Positions 7,322 to 15,243 of a DNA stretch of 32,057 bases are shown here, in pieces. Numbering within the stretch: the first letter of the stretch is position 1; the number at the start of each line of letters is the position of its first letter. Under the pieces are notes generated by a model. That model made no database searches, had not been told where the DNA came from, and saw only the letters and a program-made list of their open reading frames with translations. This DNA is from Gammaproteobacteria bacterium. Its GTDB lineage: Bacteria; Pseudomonadota; Gammaproteobacteria; Chromatiales; Chromatiaceae. The translations under genes and the position numbers were made by a program. The DNA lies in assembly GCA_018812525.1 (NCBI GenBank), contig JAHJDE010000182.1, positions 1-32,057 of the forward strand, written 5' to 3'.

Positions 7322-8689
7322 ATGTCAGCCCCTGAAACGAATCCCCTCACAGCCTGGTGGGCACGGCTGCGCCAATCCCTGCGTGACAACCCCGCCGAGA
7401 TCCGCTGGCTGGCCGGGATATTCGGCCTCTTCCTGCTGACCTTCTTCCTGCCCGTTGGCACCCCGCGCTTCGACAACGCGGTGCTGGAGGGCTTGGCCCT
7501 GCTGCACTGGTATGCCCGCGAGCATGTGATCCTCTGCCTGATCCCGGCCTTTTTCATCGCCGGGGCCATCGCGGTCTTCGTCAGCCGCGATGCGGTGATG
7601 AAATACCTGGGGCCCGGCGCCAACAAGATCGCGGCCTACGGGGTGGCCTCGGTCTCCGGCTCGATCCTGGCGGTCTGCTCCTGCACCGTGCTGCCGCTCT
7701 TCGGCGGCATCTACCGGCGCGGGGCGGGGCTGGGACCGGCGGTCGCCTTTCTCTACGCCGGCCCGGCCATCAACGTCCTGGCCCTGGTGCTGACGGCCAA
7801 GGTCCTCGGCGTCGAACTGGGCATCGCCCGCGCCCTGGGGGCGGTGGCCTTCTCCCTGGTGATCGGCGGGATCATGCACGGGCTCTATCGACGCGAAGAG
7901 GCTGCGCGGGCAGGGGCGCAGAAGGGTTTCGCCCCCGGCGATGACGCCGGGCGTCCCCTGGGCGAGACCGCTGTCTTTTTCGCCTTGCTGATCGCCGTGC
8001 TGGTATTCGCCAACTGGGCGGCCGCCAGTCCCGAGGAGAGCGCCTTCTGGCATGGGGTCTACGCCGCGAAATGGCCCTTGACCGCGCTGGCGGCCTTCGG
8101 CCTGGCCGGGTTGCTGATCTTCCGCTGGCATTGGCGGTGGCAGCCCCTCGCTGCCACCGCCGCGCTAGTTGCCCTGTTGGCCGGCCTGTTTCCCCAATAC
8201 CCGGAACTGGCCTTCGCCGCCGGTCTGCTCGGTCTGACCCTGGCCGCCAGCGCGGAGCCCAATGAAGGCGAGGAGTGGCTGGGCCAAAGTTGGGGTTTCG
8301 CCAAGCTGATCCTGCCGCTGCTGTTGGGGGGCGTGTTGCTGGCCGGGTTCCTGCTGGGGCGGCCCGGCCACGAGGGGATCATCCCCTCGGCGTGGGTGAA
8401 CGCGGCAGTGGGGGGCAATGGACTGGGGGCCAACTTCCTGGCCGCGCTGGCGGGGGCCTTCATGTACTTCGCTACCCTCACCGAGGTCCCCATCGTCCAA
8501 GGTCTGATGGGCGCGGGCATGGGCAAGGGACCGGCCCTGGCGCTGCTGCTGGCCGGCCCCGCCCTGTCGCTGCCCAGCATATTGGTGATTCGCAGCATCC
8601 TGGGTACAGAAAAGACCCTCGTTTACTGCGCCCTGGTGGTGGTCATGGCGACCATTTCCGGCCTTCTGTTCGGCACCTTCTATCCTTGA
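7322..8689 (+). CDS. ArsP_1-type permease (DUF318/YraQ-like), putative organoarsenical exporter
   Basis: This 455-residue membrane protein belongs to the PF03773 permease family. The signature stretch is YGVASVSGSILAVCSCTVLPLFGGIYRRGAGLGPAVAFLYAGPAIN, with the CSC cysteines characteristic of the family, and a second repeat-like half with GGNGLGANFLAALAGAFMYFATLTEVPIVQGLMGAGMGKGPALALLLAGPALSLPS. ArsP members export trivalent methylarsenicals; others have unknown substrates. Lying in an ars operon with ArsM supports a methylarsenite exporter. The start at 7322 has AAGGAG eight bases upstream; the open frame extends further upstream only as antisense of ccdA. The small redox protein downstream is a frequent partner of this family. 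Confidence 0.88.
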   Translation: MSAPETNPLTAWWARLRQSLRDNPAEIRWLAGIFGLFLLTFFLPVGTPRFDNAVLEGLALLHWYAREHVILCLIPAFFIAGAIAVFVSRDAVMKYLGPGANKIAAYGVASVSGSILAVCSCTVLPLFGGIYRRGAGLGPAVAFLYAGPAINVLALVLTAKVLGVELGIARALGAVAFSLVIGGIMHGLYRREEAARAGAQKGFAPGDDAGRPLGETAVFFALLIAVLVFANWAAASPEESAFWHGVYAAKWPLTALAAFGLAGLLIFRWHWRWQPLAATAALVALLAGLFPQYPELAFAAGLLGLTLAASAEPNEGEEWLGQSWGFAKLILPLLLGGVLLAGFLLGRPGHEGIIPSAWVNAAVGGNGLGANFLAALAGAFMYFATLTEVPIVQGLMGAGMGKGPALALLLAGPALSLPSILVIRSILGTEKTLVYCALVVVMATISGLLFGTFYP

Positions 8690-8699
8690 GGTACAAACC

Positions 8700-8987
8700 A
8701 TGATCAAGATCCAGGTCTACGGCACCGGGTGCGCCAAATGCACCCAGCTCGCCCAGCATGCCGAGGCTGCCGCCCAGGCCCTGGGGTTGGAATGCCAGAT
8801 CGAAAAGATCACCGACATCAACACCATCATCGACGCCGGGGTGATGTCCACCCCTGGGCTGGGGCTGGATGGCGAGATCAAGAGCAGCGGCAAGGTCCTG
8901 ACGGTCGAGTCCATCAAGGCCCTGTTGCAGCAGCGCCCGGACCCCTTCGCCGGCATCGGCATAGCGACCGGCGGGGGCTGTTGCTGA
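8700..8987 (+). CDS. Small thioredoxin-fold redox protein (TIGR00412 type)
   Basis: This 95-residue protein has a thioredoxin-like fold: MIKIQVYGTGCAKCTQLAQHAE with the CxxC redox pair (Cys15/Cys18 by count), cis-proline region VMSTPGLGLDGEI and a C-terminal helix. A C-terminal extension rich in glycine ends TGGGCC. The family of small redox-active disulfide proteins commonly follows permeases of the preceding type. It lies 10 bases after the permease and its TGA is directly followed by the arsM ATG. A role in delivering reduced arsenic or methylarsenic, or in reducing the permease, is inference. Confidence 0.88.
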   Translation: MIKIQVYGTGCAKCTQLAQHAEAAAQALGLECQIEKITDINTIIDAGVMSTPGLGLDGEIKSSGKVLTVESIKALLQQRPDPFAGIGIATGGGCC

Positions 8988-9782
8988 ATGGACGGCCTCG
9001 AATCCGACGCCATCCGACAGGCGGTTCGCACTTTCTACGCCGGAACCGCCCAGGCAGCGCCCGCCGAGGGCGGCGGTTGCTGCTCCGGTAGCAACTGTTG
9101 CGCCCCCGCTCCGGCCCTCTCCAGCGCCCTGGGCTACAGCGCCGAAGAGCTGGCCGCCGTGCCCGAGGGGGCGAATCTGGGCCTGGGTTGCGGCAATCCG
9201 CAAGCCATCGCCGCCCTGCGCCCCGGCGAGGTGGTGCTGGACCTGGGCAGCGGCGCGGGCTTCGACTGCTTCCTTGCCGCCCGCGCGGTCGGTGAGACCG
9301 GGCGCGTCATCGGCGTGGACATGACCCCGGAGATGCTGGCCAAGGCCCGCGCCAACGCGGCCAAATCGGGCCTCGGCAACGTCGAGTTCCGTCTGGGCGA
9401 GATCGAGCACCTGCCCCTGGCCGATGCCTCGGTGGATGTCGTTATTTCCAACTGCGTCATCAACCTCTCGCCGGACAAGCCCCAGGTCTTCGCCGAGGCC
9501 TTCCGCGTGCTCCGCCCCGGCGGGCGGCTGGCGGTCTCCGACGTGGTCGCGCTGGTCGAGCTGCCCGAGGTGATGCGCCAGGACCTCGCCCTCTACACCG
9601 GCTGCATGGGCGGGGCCTCGCGCATCGAGGAGGTGGGGGCGATGTTGAAGGCGGCAGGTTTCATCGAGGTGCGGGTGATCCCGAAAGCGGAGAGCCGCGA
9701 CTTCATCCGCGACTGGGCGCCGGGCCGGCCGGTGACCGATTATCTGGTTTCAGCCAGCATCGAGGGGAGCAAACCCGTTTGA
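8988..9782 (+). CDS. arsM: ArsM arsenite S-adenosylmethionine methyltransferase
   Basis: This 264-residue methyltransferase converts As(III) to methylated arsenicals. It has SAM motif I VLDLGSGAGFDC (residues 83-94), and the three conserved As-binding cysteines of the family are present: Cys68 in NLGLGCGNP, Cys156 in VVISNCVINL and Cys206 in LYTGCMGG. An N-terminal insert GGGCCSGSNCC (28-38) adds vicinal cysteine pairs. The ATG directly follows the stop of the thioredoxin-like gene. The last 400 bases are repeated, at about 95.5 percent identity, at 16144-16541 on the far side of the restriction island. The gene appears intact and probably active. Confidence 0.95.
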   Translation: MDGLESDAIRQAVRTFYAGTAQAAPAEGGGCCSGSNCCAPAPALSSALGYSAEELAAVPEGANLGLGCGNPQAIAALRPGEVVLDLGSGAGFDCFLAARAVGETGRVIGVDMTPEMLAKARANAAKSGLGNVEFRLGEIEHLPLADASVDVVISNCVINLSPDKPQVFAEAFRVLRPGGRLAVSDVVALVELPEVMRQDLALYTGCMGGASRIEEVGAMLKAAGFIEVRVIPKAESRDFIRDWAPGRPVTDYLVSASIEGSKPV

Positions 9783-9789
9783 GCCGCGT

Positions 9790-10116
9790 ACGTTCGCTTT
9801 GTATGGCCGGTTCTGGCCGCCCGGTGCCCACGGCACGATCAACTTGCGACCTTCAACCTCCTCAAGGCTCAATATCGGGAAATACGGCGGCTGGATCAAC
9901 TGGCAATGTGCCAGCAGTTCCCGCTGGATCTTGTCCAGTTGGTTGTCCGGCAAACCCACCGGGGGGAAATACCGGCTGGCCGTTGGCATCGCAATCCTGC
10001 CCGATCACCACGTAACCGCCGCCGAGGTTTTCGAAGTCGTTGGCAAAGGCGCAAAGGGCACGGATGATCGCGTCCGGGTTCCATCCAGTCTTGTACTCGA
10101 TACGCTCGCCCTCGAC
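9790..10116 (-). pseudogene. AlbA_2/Schlafen-type domain remnant
   Basis: The minus strand encodes GERIEYKTGWNPDAIIRALC, then AFANDFENLGGGYVVIGQD, the start of an AlbA_2 (Schlafen-like) DNA-binding domain. After a frameshift near a run of six G at about 9960, it continues VGLPDNQLDKIQRELLAHCQ up to VPWAPGGQNRPYKA. The rest of such a protein is missing. On one side it is joined directly to the hsdR remnant at INTVEG, on the other it abuts the arsM 3' end. It is not expressed as a functional protein. Confidence 0.7.
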
Positions 10117-11602
10117 CGTGTTGATGTAGTCGATACGGAACGGCAGCACATTCTTGTCGTTGATGGCGTCGACAATCGTGTAGGTGTGCAGCTTGTCGCC
10201 AAAGGCCTGTTCCGTGGTGCGCCGCAGCGGGGTTGCCGCTGGTACCCGCGTTGTCGGCGAAGATCGGCGTGCCGGTGAAACCGAACAGGTGGTAGCGCTT
10301 GAACACACGGGTGATTTCGGCGTGCATGTCGCCAAACTGGCTGCGATGGCATTCGTCGAAAATCACCACCACATGCTGGTCATAGACCGGATGCTTCTTG
10401 TTCTTGGCCACGAAGCGGGAAAGCTTCTGGATGGTGGTGATGATGATGCGCGCGTTGGGGTCTTCCAGTTGCCGTTGCAGCACCGCCGTCGAGGTATTGG
10501 AGTTGGCCGCCCCTTTCTCGAAGCGTTCGTATTCACGCATGGTCTGATAATCCAGATCCTTGCGGTCCACCATGAACAGCACTTTATCGATCTCCGGCAG
10601 GCCCCGCGCCAGCTGCGCCGCCTTGAAGCTGGTCAGCGTCTTGCCGCTGCCGGTGGTGTGCCAGATGGTGCCGCCCGCTGCGACGGTGCCCAACTGCTTG
10701 TGGTTGGTGGCGGTGACTATGCGTTGCAGGATGCGTTCCGCCGCGACGATCTGATAGGGCCGCATCACCAGCAGCTTGCGATCCACGTCGAAAACGCAGT
10801 AACGGGTCAGGACGTTGAGCAGCGAGTGCTTGGCGAAAAAGGTCTTGGTGAAACCGGTCAGCTCGGTGATTGGCTGATTCTTCGCGTCGGCCCACCAGCT
10901 GGTGAACGAAAAGCTGTTCGAGGTCTTGCTCTTGCTGCGTTTGCTACGCTGCTCCGCCAGATGGCCGTCGCGCACGGTGTTGCTGTAATACTTGGTCAGC
11001 GTGCCGTTGCTGATGACGAATAGCTGCACGTATTCGAACAGGCCACAACCCGCCCAGAAACTGCCGCACTGGTAGCGGTTGATCTGGTTGAAGGCCTCGC
11101 GGATATCCACGCCCCGCCGCTTCAGCTCGATGTGCACCATCGGCAGCCATTGACCAGCACGGTAACATCGAAGCGGGTAGCACGCGCAGAAAATTCCCCT
11201 CCACTGGAGGGGTGCCCGGAGGGCGGGGTGGTCATGTACTGGTTGATGACTTGCAGGCTGTTGTTGTGGATATGCTGCTTGTCGATCAGGTAGATGTTCT
11301 TGATGCTGCCGTCGTCACGCTTGAGCACCTGGATGTGGTCTTCCTGGATGCGCGCGGTTTTTTCGATGATGCCCTCAAAGCTACCGGCAATGCAGGTGCT
11401 GAAGAACCGATTCCGAGGTAATGGGCAGGTATTCATAGGCCTGTACCTGCAACTGCTTGATGAAGGCCTTTTCTAGCTCTGCTTCGGATTGATAGGCGGC
11501 TTCCCGAACGCCAAGGAAATCGGGCAGAAATTCGGCGACAACGGTGCTCTCGTTGGACAGCGCAATCGGTTCGTAGCGGCAAGATTTGAGGCCTTCGCTC
11601 AT
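10117..11602 (-). pseudogene. hsdR: Type I restriction endonuclease subunit HsdR, truncated and frameshifted
   Basis: The start at 11602 (MSEGLKSCRYEPIALSNEST) and the sequence to EYLPITSES fit an HsdR N-terminus. About 30 residues are then missing with a frame change, followed by RFFSTCIAGSFEGIIEKT, DVTVLVNG, a one-base frameshift near 11145, HIELKRRG and the helicase motifs TTGSGKT, DECHRS and FTGTP. Another frameshift near 10240 leads to EQAFGDKLHTYTIVDAINDKNVLPFRIDYINTV, where HsdR ends and the AlbA_2 remnant begins. The C-terminal half is deleted. One palindromic repeat is read through in frame (TTPPSGHPSSGGEFSA). The subunit cannot be functional. Its start overlaps the DUF559 stop. Confidence 0.9.
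11192..11232 (+). repeat. DUF559-associated palindromic repeat, copy a (inside hsdR)
   Basis: This 41-base copy contains AATT, a CCCCTCC/GGAGGGG hairpin, a CCCGGAGGG mini-hairpin and the end GGGGTGGT. On the minus strand it is translated in frame within the hsdR remnant as a proline/glycine-rich insert before RATRFDVTVLVNG. Confidence 0.8.
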
Positions 11603-12000
11603 AAATTCCCCTCCTGTGGAGGGGTGCCCGATAGGGCGGGGTGGTTTTTCAAGGACGCCACGACCCCTTCCATGTTCTGCAAAATATCCCTGACCGCTAT
11701 TCGGATCACCACCAGCCCCAAACCATTCAGATAGGCATCCCGATTTGCATCGTCATCTTGCCGCCCAATGTGCGAAGCGCCATCGGCTTCGATCACGACG
11801 CCTTTCTCGGCACAGAAAAAATCCACGATGTAGTTTCCGATGATTTTCTGCCGATCGAAATCCAATCCGTTGAGGCTTTTCCGTTTGAGCTGATTCCATA
11901 GCAAGGCTTCGTGCAGCATTCCAGCTTTACGAAGCTCTTTGGCACGTTCTTTCAATGCCGGATTGAAGGGTAGGGCCATGTAGGCTGTTGTATTTCTCAT
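11599..12000 (-). CDS. DUF559 Vsr-like endonuclease-domain protein
   Basis: This 133-residue protein is typical of DUF559, a PD-(D/E)XK nuclease-like family related to the Vsr mismatch endonuclease. It shows NPALKERAKELRKAGMLHEA, LLWNQLKRKSLNGLDFDRQK, IIGNYIVDFFCAEKGVVIEADG (candidate acidic catalytic residues) and a C-terminal VVIRIAVRDILQNMEGVV. The start at 12000 matches the usual MRN N-terminus. The gene lies exactly between repeat copies c (inverted) and b, and its last residues (TPPQEGNL) are encoded by copy b. Its TGA overlaps the hsdR ATG. It interrupts the hsdS-hsdR junction and looks like cargo of the repeat element. Confidence 0.88.
   Translation of the reverse strand: MRNTTAYMALPFNPALKERAKELRKAGMLHEALLWNQLKRKSLNGLDFDRQKIIGNYIVDFFCAEKGVVIEADGASHIGRQDDDANRDAYLNGLGLVVIRIAVRDILQNMEGVVASLKNHPALSGTPPQEGNL
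11604..11645 (+). repeat. DUF559-associated palindromic repeat, copy b
   Basis: A 42-base copy with CCCCTCC-TGT-GGAGGGG and a degenerate GCCC/GGGC hairpin, ending GGGGTGGT. It covers the last codons of the DUF559 gene and lies just before the hsdR start. With the inverted copy c it bounds a unit of about 450 bases. Confidence 0.82.
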
Positions 12001-12004
12001 TGAT

Positions 12005-12051
12005 ACCACCCCGTCAGGCTTCGCCTGCCACCCCTCCAAAGGAGGGGAATT
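12005..12051 (-). repeat. DUF559-associated palindromic repeat, copy c
   Basis: A 47-base copy in inverted orientation, with the variant inner hairpin CAGGC-GAA-GCCTG. It differs from copy d at one position in 47. It supplies the last codons of hsdS (EFPSFGGVAGEA and stop) and lies four bases upstream of the DUF559 start codon. Confidence 0.85.
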
Positions 12052-13360
12052 CGTTAAAGGTCAGCAACCGGTCGCGGTAGTGTTCGTATTGCTGGCGGCG
12101 AGCCTTGATTTCGGCGGGCAGGCCGATGGAGATGTCGTTCACCAGGGCATCGAAGCTGTCGAGGATGGCGACAATGCGTTCCTGTTCTTCATCCGAGGGG
12201 ACCGGAATTCGAACCTTCGCAAGACTTGCGCCGGAGATGCGGCGCACTTTGGTTCCTGTAATGTGCGGCTTCTTCTGCGACTGGAAAAACTCCGTCTGGA
12301 AGAAATAGGAAACGTATTTCGGATTGAGCGTGTGCCGGAAGATGTAGGCATCGGTGCTAACCGCTACATCCTCATCACCTAGCCATGCCACAGCCTTTGC
12401 CACGGCTTCGTCGTCCTCGCTCGTGGTGGCAATGACCAGATCACCCGTGTGAGCCTTGCGCAAGCGCCCTGCAAATTCAGGACTGACGAAAGACTTGGTT
12501 TCATCTGCCCATGTGCCGTAGTGCGTGTGAATCTGGCCGTAGTGGATACAGCCCACGCCGGTTTCGGTGAAGTCCGATTTTTGTATTCCAGTACCGCGCA
12601 TGAAACTTCCAATCTCACCGAGGGTCGCCCACCTTACGTTGCGCGCCGCAAAATTCCCCTCCTGTGGAGGGGTGGCAGGCGAAGCCTGACGGGGTGGTAT
12701 CTTTTCCTCCACCAAACCACCCCGCCCTTCGGGCACCCCTCCACAGGAGGGGAATTCGTAATTCAAAAGTGCGTCGCGGTAGTACTGGTACTGCCGCCGA
12801 CGCGCCTCCAGCTCCGCCTCCAGCTTTGTGAAAGTGTCCAGCACTTTCACGATTTCACGTTGTACTTCGACGGGTGGGACGGGAATTCGGATCTTTGCGA
12901 GCGAATCGCCGGATACGCGCCGAACCTTCGTACCGGTGATATGCCGCGTCTTCTGGTCCTGAAGCTGTTCGGATTGGAAAAAATAGGCGACATACTTCGG
13001 CTCAAGCGAGTGACGATAGACGTATGCATCGCCGCTGACGGCAACTTCGGCGTTGCCCACCCATGCCACGGCTTTTGCTACCGCTTCATCGTCCTCGCTG
13101 GTTGTGGCGATCACAAGATCACCGGGGCAGGCTTTTCGCAGCTTCGCGGCAAGGAACTCGCTTACAAATGACTTCGTTTCTGTTGCCCAAGTACCGTAGT
13201 GCGTGTGAATCTGCCCATAGTGAATTGCGCCGACACCGATTTCTTTGAGGTCGCTCTTCTGAAGTCCGTTGCCACGAATGAATTCGCCGACTTGGCCAAG
13301 TGTCTTGAACTCCACCCCCTCCGGACAAAGCTCGGCAATCAACCCATCGATCCGGCTCAT
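12014..13360 (-). CDS. hsdS: Type I restriction specificity subunit HsdS with two near-duplicate recognition domains
   Basis: This 448-residue HsdS has two target-recognition domains. Both contain IHYGQIHTHYGTWA.ETKSF, GDLVIATTSEDDEAVAKAVAW and HITGTKVRR.SG.SLAK, and are about three-quarters identical, so each half-site recognised should be the same or very similar. Each domain is followed by a coiled helix ending QY.YYRD.LL or QYEHYRDRLL. After each of these helices a palindromic repeat is read in frame: copies d and e form a linker of about 36 residues (from EFPSCGG to PPQEGNF), and copy c provides the C-terminus. The ATG overlaps the rhuM stop (ATGA). The frame is open and the protein may be made, but its partner HsdM lacks the catalytic core. 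Confidence 0.92.
   Translation of the reverse strand: MSRIDGLIAELCPEGVEFKTLGQVGEFIRGNGLQKSDLKEIGVGAIHYGQIHTHYGTWATETKSFVSEFLAAKLRKACPGDLVIATTSEDDEAVAKAVAWVGNAEVAVSGDAYVYRHSLEPKYVAYFFQSEQLQDQKTRHITGTKVRRVSGDSLAKIRIPVPPVEVQREIVKVLDTFTKLEAELEARRRQYQYYRDALLNYEFPSCGGVPEGRGGLVEEKIPPRQASPATPPQEGNFAARNVRWATLGEIGSFMRGTGIQKSDFTETGVGCIHYGQIHTHYGTWADETKSFVSPEFAGRLRKAHTGDLVIATTSEDDEAVAKAVAWLGDEDVAVSTDAYIFRHTLNPKYVSYFFQTEFFQSQKKPHITGTKVRRISGASLAKVRIPVPSDEEQERIVAILDSFDALVNDISIGLPAEIKARRQQYEHYRDRLLTFNEFPSFGGVAGEA
12652..12698 (+). repeat. DUF559-associated palindromic repeat, copy d (hsdS linker)
   Basis: A 47-base copy with the CAGGC-GAA-GCCTG inner hairpin. With copy e in opposite orientation it forms a 105-base inverted-repeat unit without cargo, inserted in frame between the two recognition domains of HsdS. 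Confidence 0.85.
12716..12756 (-). repeat. DUF559-associated palindromic repeat, copy e (hsdS linker)
   Basis: A 41-base copy with the GCCC-TTC-GGGC inner hairpin, in inverted orientation to copy d. It encodes EFPSCGGVPEGRGG directly after the conserved YRDALLNY helix end of the first HsdS half. Confidence 0.85.
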
Positions 13361-14430
13361 GGTGTTTCCTCACTGTCTGTTGAGCCGGTCAGGCTTTGTG
13401 CCTTCTCCTCCAGTGCCAGAAATCGGTCGAAATCGCTTTCAAACAAGCGATCCTGCGCGATGCGGTATTTTTCGAACTCGGTTTCGGCGTGCAGTTTGGC
13501 TTGCTCGTGCGAGATCTTGCCGGGGCCGGTGAGAATTTCGTTGCCGTTGAATTCGAGAAAGCCATCCAGGCGTTTGGCCCAGTCTTCCATGCTCATGGGG
13601 ATTTTGCGTTCGGCCTGAAACTCGGCAAAGTCGAGGTAGAGAGAGACGATTCTTTCCAGGTAATTCATCTCCTCGTCGTTCAGGTAGTTCTTGGCGATAG
13701 CCACATCGGCCTTGATGATCTTGCCCGAGGGGGCCGCCTCCCATGTGCTCAGCCCCATGTGCTGTCTGGCGGCATCGGCGCGTGTCATGATCAGCTCGGC
13801 AGCGGTATGGCGATGGGTAGCCCAATGCAGCTTGTTCTGCACCAGGGCGAAGAATTCGCGCGTGGTTGGGGCACTGGCATCGTAGTCGAAGGCCGTGGCG
13901 TAGAGATCGGTCACCTTTTGATAGAACTTGCGCTCGGACAGGCGGATTTCACGGATGTACGCCAGTTGCCGATCAAAGTATTCATCAGTGAACATGTGGC
14001 CCTTTTTAAGGCGCTCAACGTCCATTGCCCAGCCCTGAATGGTGTAATCCTTGACGATCTGTCCGGCCCATTTGCGAAACTGGACTGCGCGCGGGTTGTT
14101 GATCTTGAATCCCACGGCGACGATGGCTTGCAGGTTGTAATGCTTGGTGTTGTAGCTTTTGCCGTCGCTGGCAGTTATTAAGTAATCCTTAATAACTGCC
14201 TCGGGCAATAGCTCGCCATCGTCAAAAATGCGCTTGAGGTGCTGGTTGATTGCCGCGACCGTTACGTCGTACAGCGCTGCCATCATTTTCTGCGTCAGCC
14301 AGATATTTTCATCCTGGTAGCGCATTTCAATGCTTTGCTCGCCCTCTCCCGTAGCGGCGATAAAGGTCAGATACTCGGCTGCCGAGGAGCGAGCGATATC
14401 CACTTTTTGGTCGGATTTCTTCTTGCTCAT
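13357..14430 (-). CDS. RhuM family protein
   Basis: This 357-residue protein is typical of the RhuM (virulence protein RhuM) family, which is often encoded between hsdM and hsdS. It opens after a basic lead with IEMRYQDENIWLTQKMMAAL, followed by VTVAAINQHLKRIFDDGEL, the KHYNLQAIVAVGFKINNPRAVQFRKWA motif, and the second domain with RLSERKFYQKVTDLYATAFDYD and PMSMEDWAKRLDGFLEFN. The N-terminal part resembles phage-type Bro/KilA-like DNA-binding regions. The biochemical role is not known. It overlaps hsdM (ATGA at 14427-14430) and hsdS (ATGA at 13357-13360), so the three genes are translationally coupled. The frame is intact. Confidence 0.9.
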   Translation of the reverse strand: MSKKKSDQKVDIARSSAAEYLTFIAATGEGEQSIEMRYQDENIWLTQKMMAALYDVTVAAINQHLKRIFDDGELLPEAVIKDYLITASDGKSYNTKHYNLQAIVAVGFKINNPRAVQFRKWAGQIVKDYTIQGWAMDVERLKKGHMFTDEYFDRQLAYIREIRLSERKFYQKVTDLYATAFDYDASAPTTREFFALVQNKLHWATHRHTAAELIMTRADAARQHMGLSTWEAAPSGKIIKADVAIAKNYLNDEEMNYLERIVSLYLDFAEFQAERKIPMSMEDWAKRLDGFLEFNGNEILTGPGKISHEQAKLHAETEFEKYRIAQDRLFESDFDRFLALEEKAQSLTGSTDSEETP

Positions 14431-15176
14431 GCCTCTTCCCCCTCCAGATCCGCCACGATGGCATCGATCTGCGTCCGCAATTCCGCCTGCCGCGCCACGA
14501 TGCGGGCGATTTTGGTGTTGAGCGCGGTGATGTCGATGGCCTCGCGGGTGTCGGCCTGTTCGACGTAGCTGGACACGGCGATGTTGTAGCCGTTGGCGGC
14601 AATGTCACCGTTGTCCACCAGCCGTGCGAAGTGGGCGATGTTCTTGCGCCCGGTGTAGGCATCGAGGATTTTTTGATGGTGTGCGGGGAGCAGCTTGACC
14701 AGTTTTTCATTGCGCTTGGCCACGGTGGGGCCAAATTTCGAACTGTTCACGTCGAGGTCGTCGAACAGCCCCTTGATGTCGTTCTCCGAGTCGCTGCCGG
14801 TGGCCGAGCCTTCGATGTCGGCAAAGATCCTGGAGAGGGTTTCGTTGAGGTTGGCGTCATGCCGGGCGCGGGCACGCACGTTGGCAAATAGCTCGGAAGG
14901 CAGGATGTAAAGGCCCTTTTCCTTCACCGTCTCGGCTCGGCCGAATTCGGCGTCGGCATCGCTCAAGCGCGCGTAGTCGAAATCCGGGCTGCCTGCCTTG
15001 CGTTCCTGTTCGTTGAGGTAGCTGGTCAGGTTATCCGAGATGAAGCGATAGAACAGCATGCCGAGCACATAGGTCTTGAAGTCCCAGCCGTCCACGCTGC
15101 CGCGCAGATCGTTGGCGATGCGCCAGATGGTCTTGTGCAGTTCCGCCCGCTCGTTTTCTTTGTTGTTGTTGGCCAT
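14427..15176 (-). pseudogene. hsdM: Type I methyltransferase subunit HsdM with the catalytic core deleted in frame
   Basis: The 249-residue product joins the HsdM N-terminal helical domain (residues 1 to about 163: AELHKTIWRIANDLRGSVDG to TVAKRNEKLVKLL) directly to the C-terminal part starting PAHHQKILDAYTGRKN and ending in the coiled helix ARIVARQAELRTQIDAIVADLEGEE. Normal members are around 500 residues. The whole SAM-dependent methyltransferase domain between them, including the DPACGSG and NPPF/Y motifs, is absent, with the frame kept (junction near 14687). The start at 15176 has AAGG upstream at good spacing; a TTG four codons earlier is less likely. It cannot methylate DNA but could still dock to HsdS. 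Confidence 0.88.
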
Positions 15177-15243
15177 CTCACCCTTCAATCATTCTTGCTC
15201 CGCGACCTTTGTGCCGCCTCGCTTCGCTCGTGACGGCATCCCG

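Noticed and set aside
11192-12756. Regularly recurring repeats suggesting a CRISPR array
   Set aside because: The spacing is irregular, orientation alternates, and the intervals are genes or coding linkers rather than spacers.
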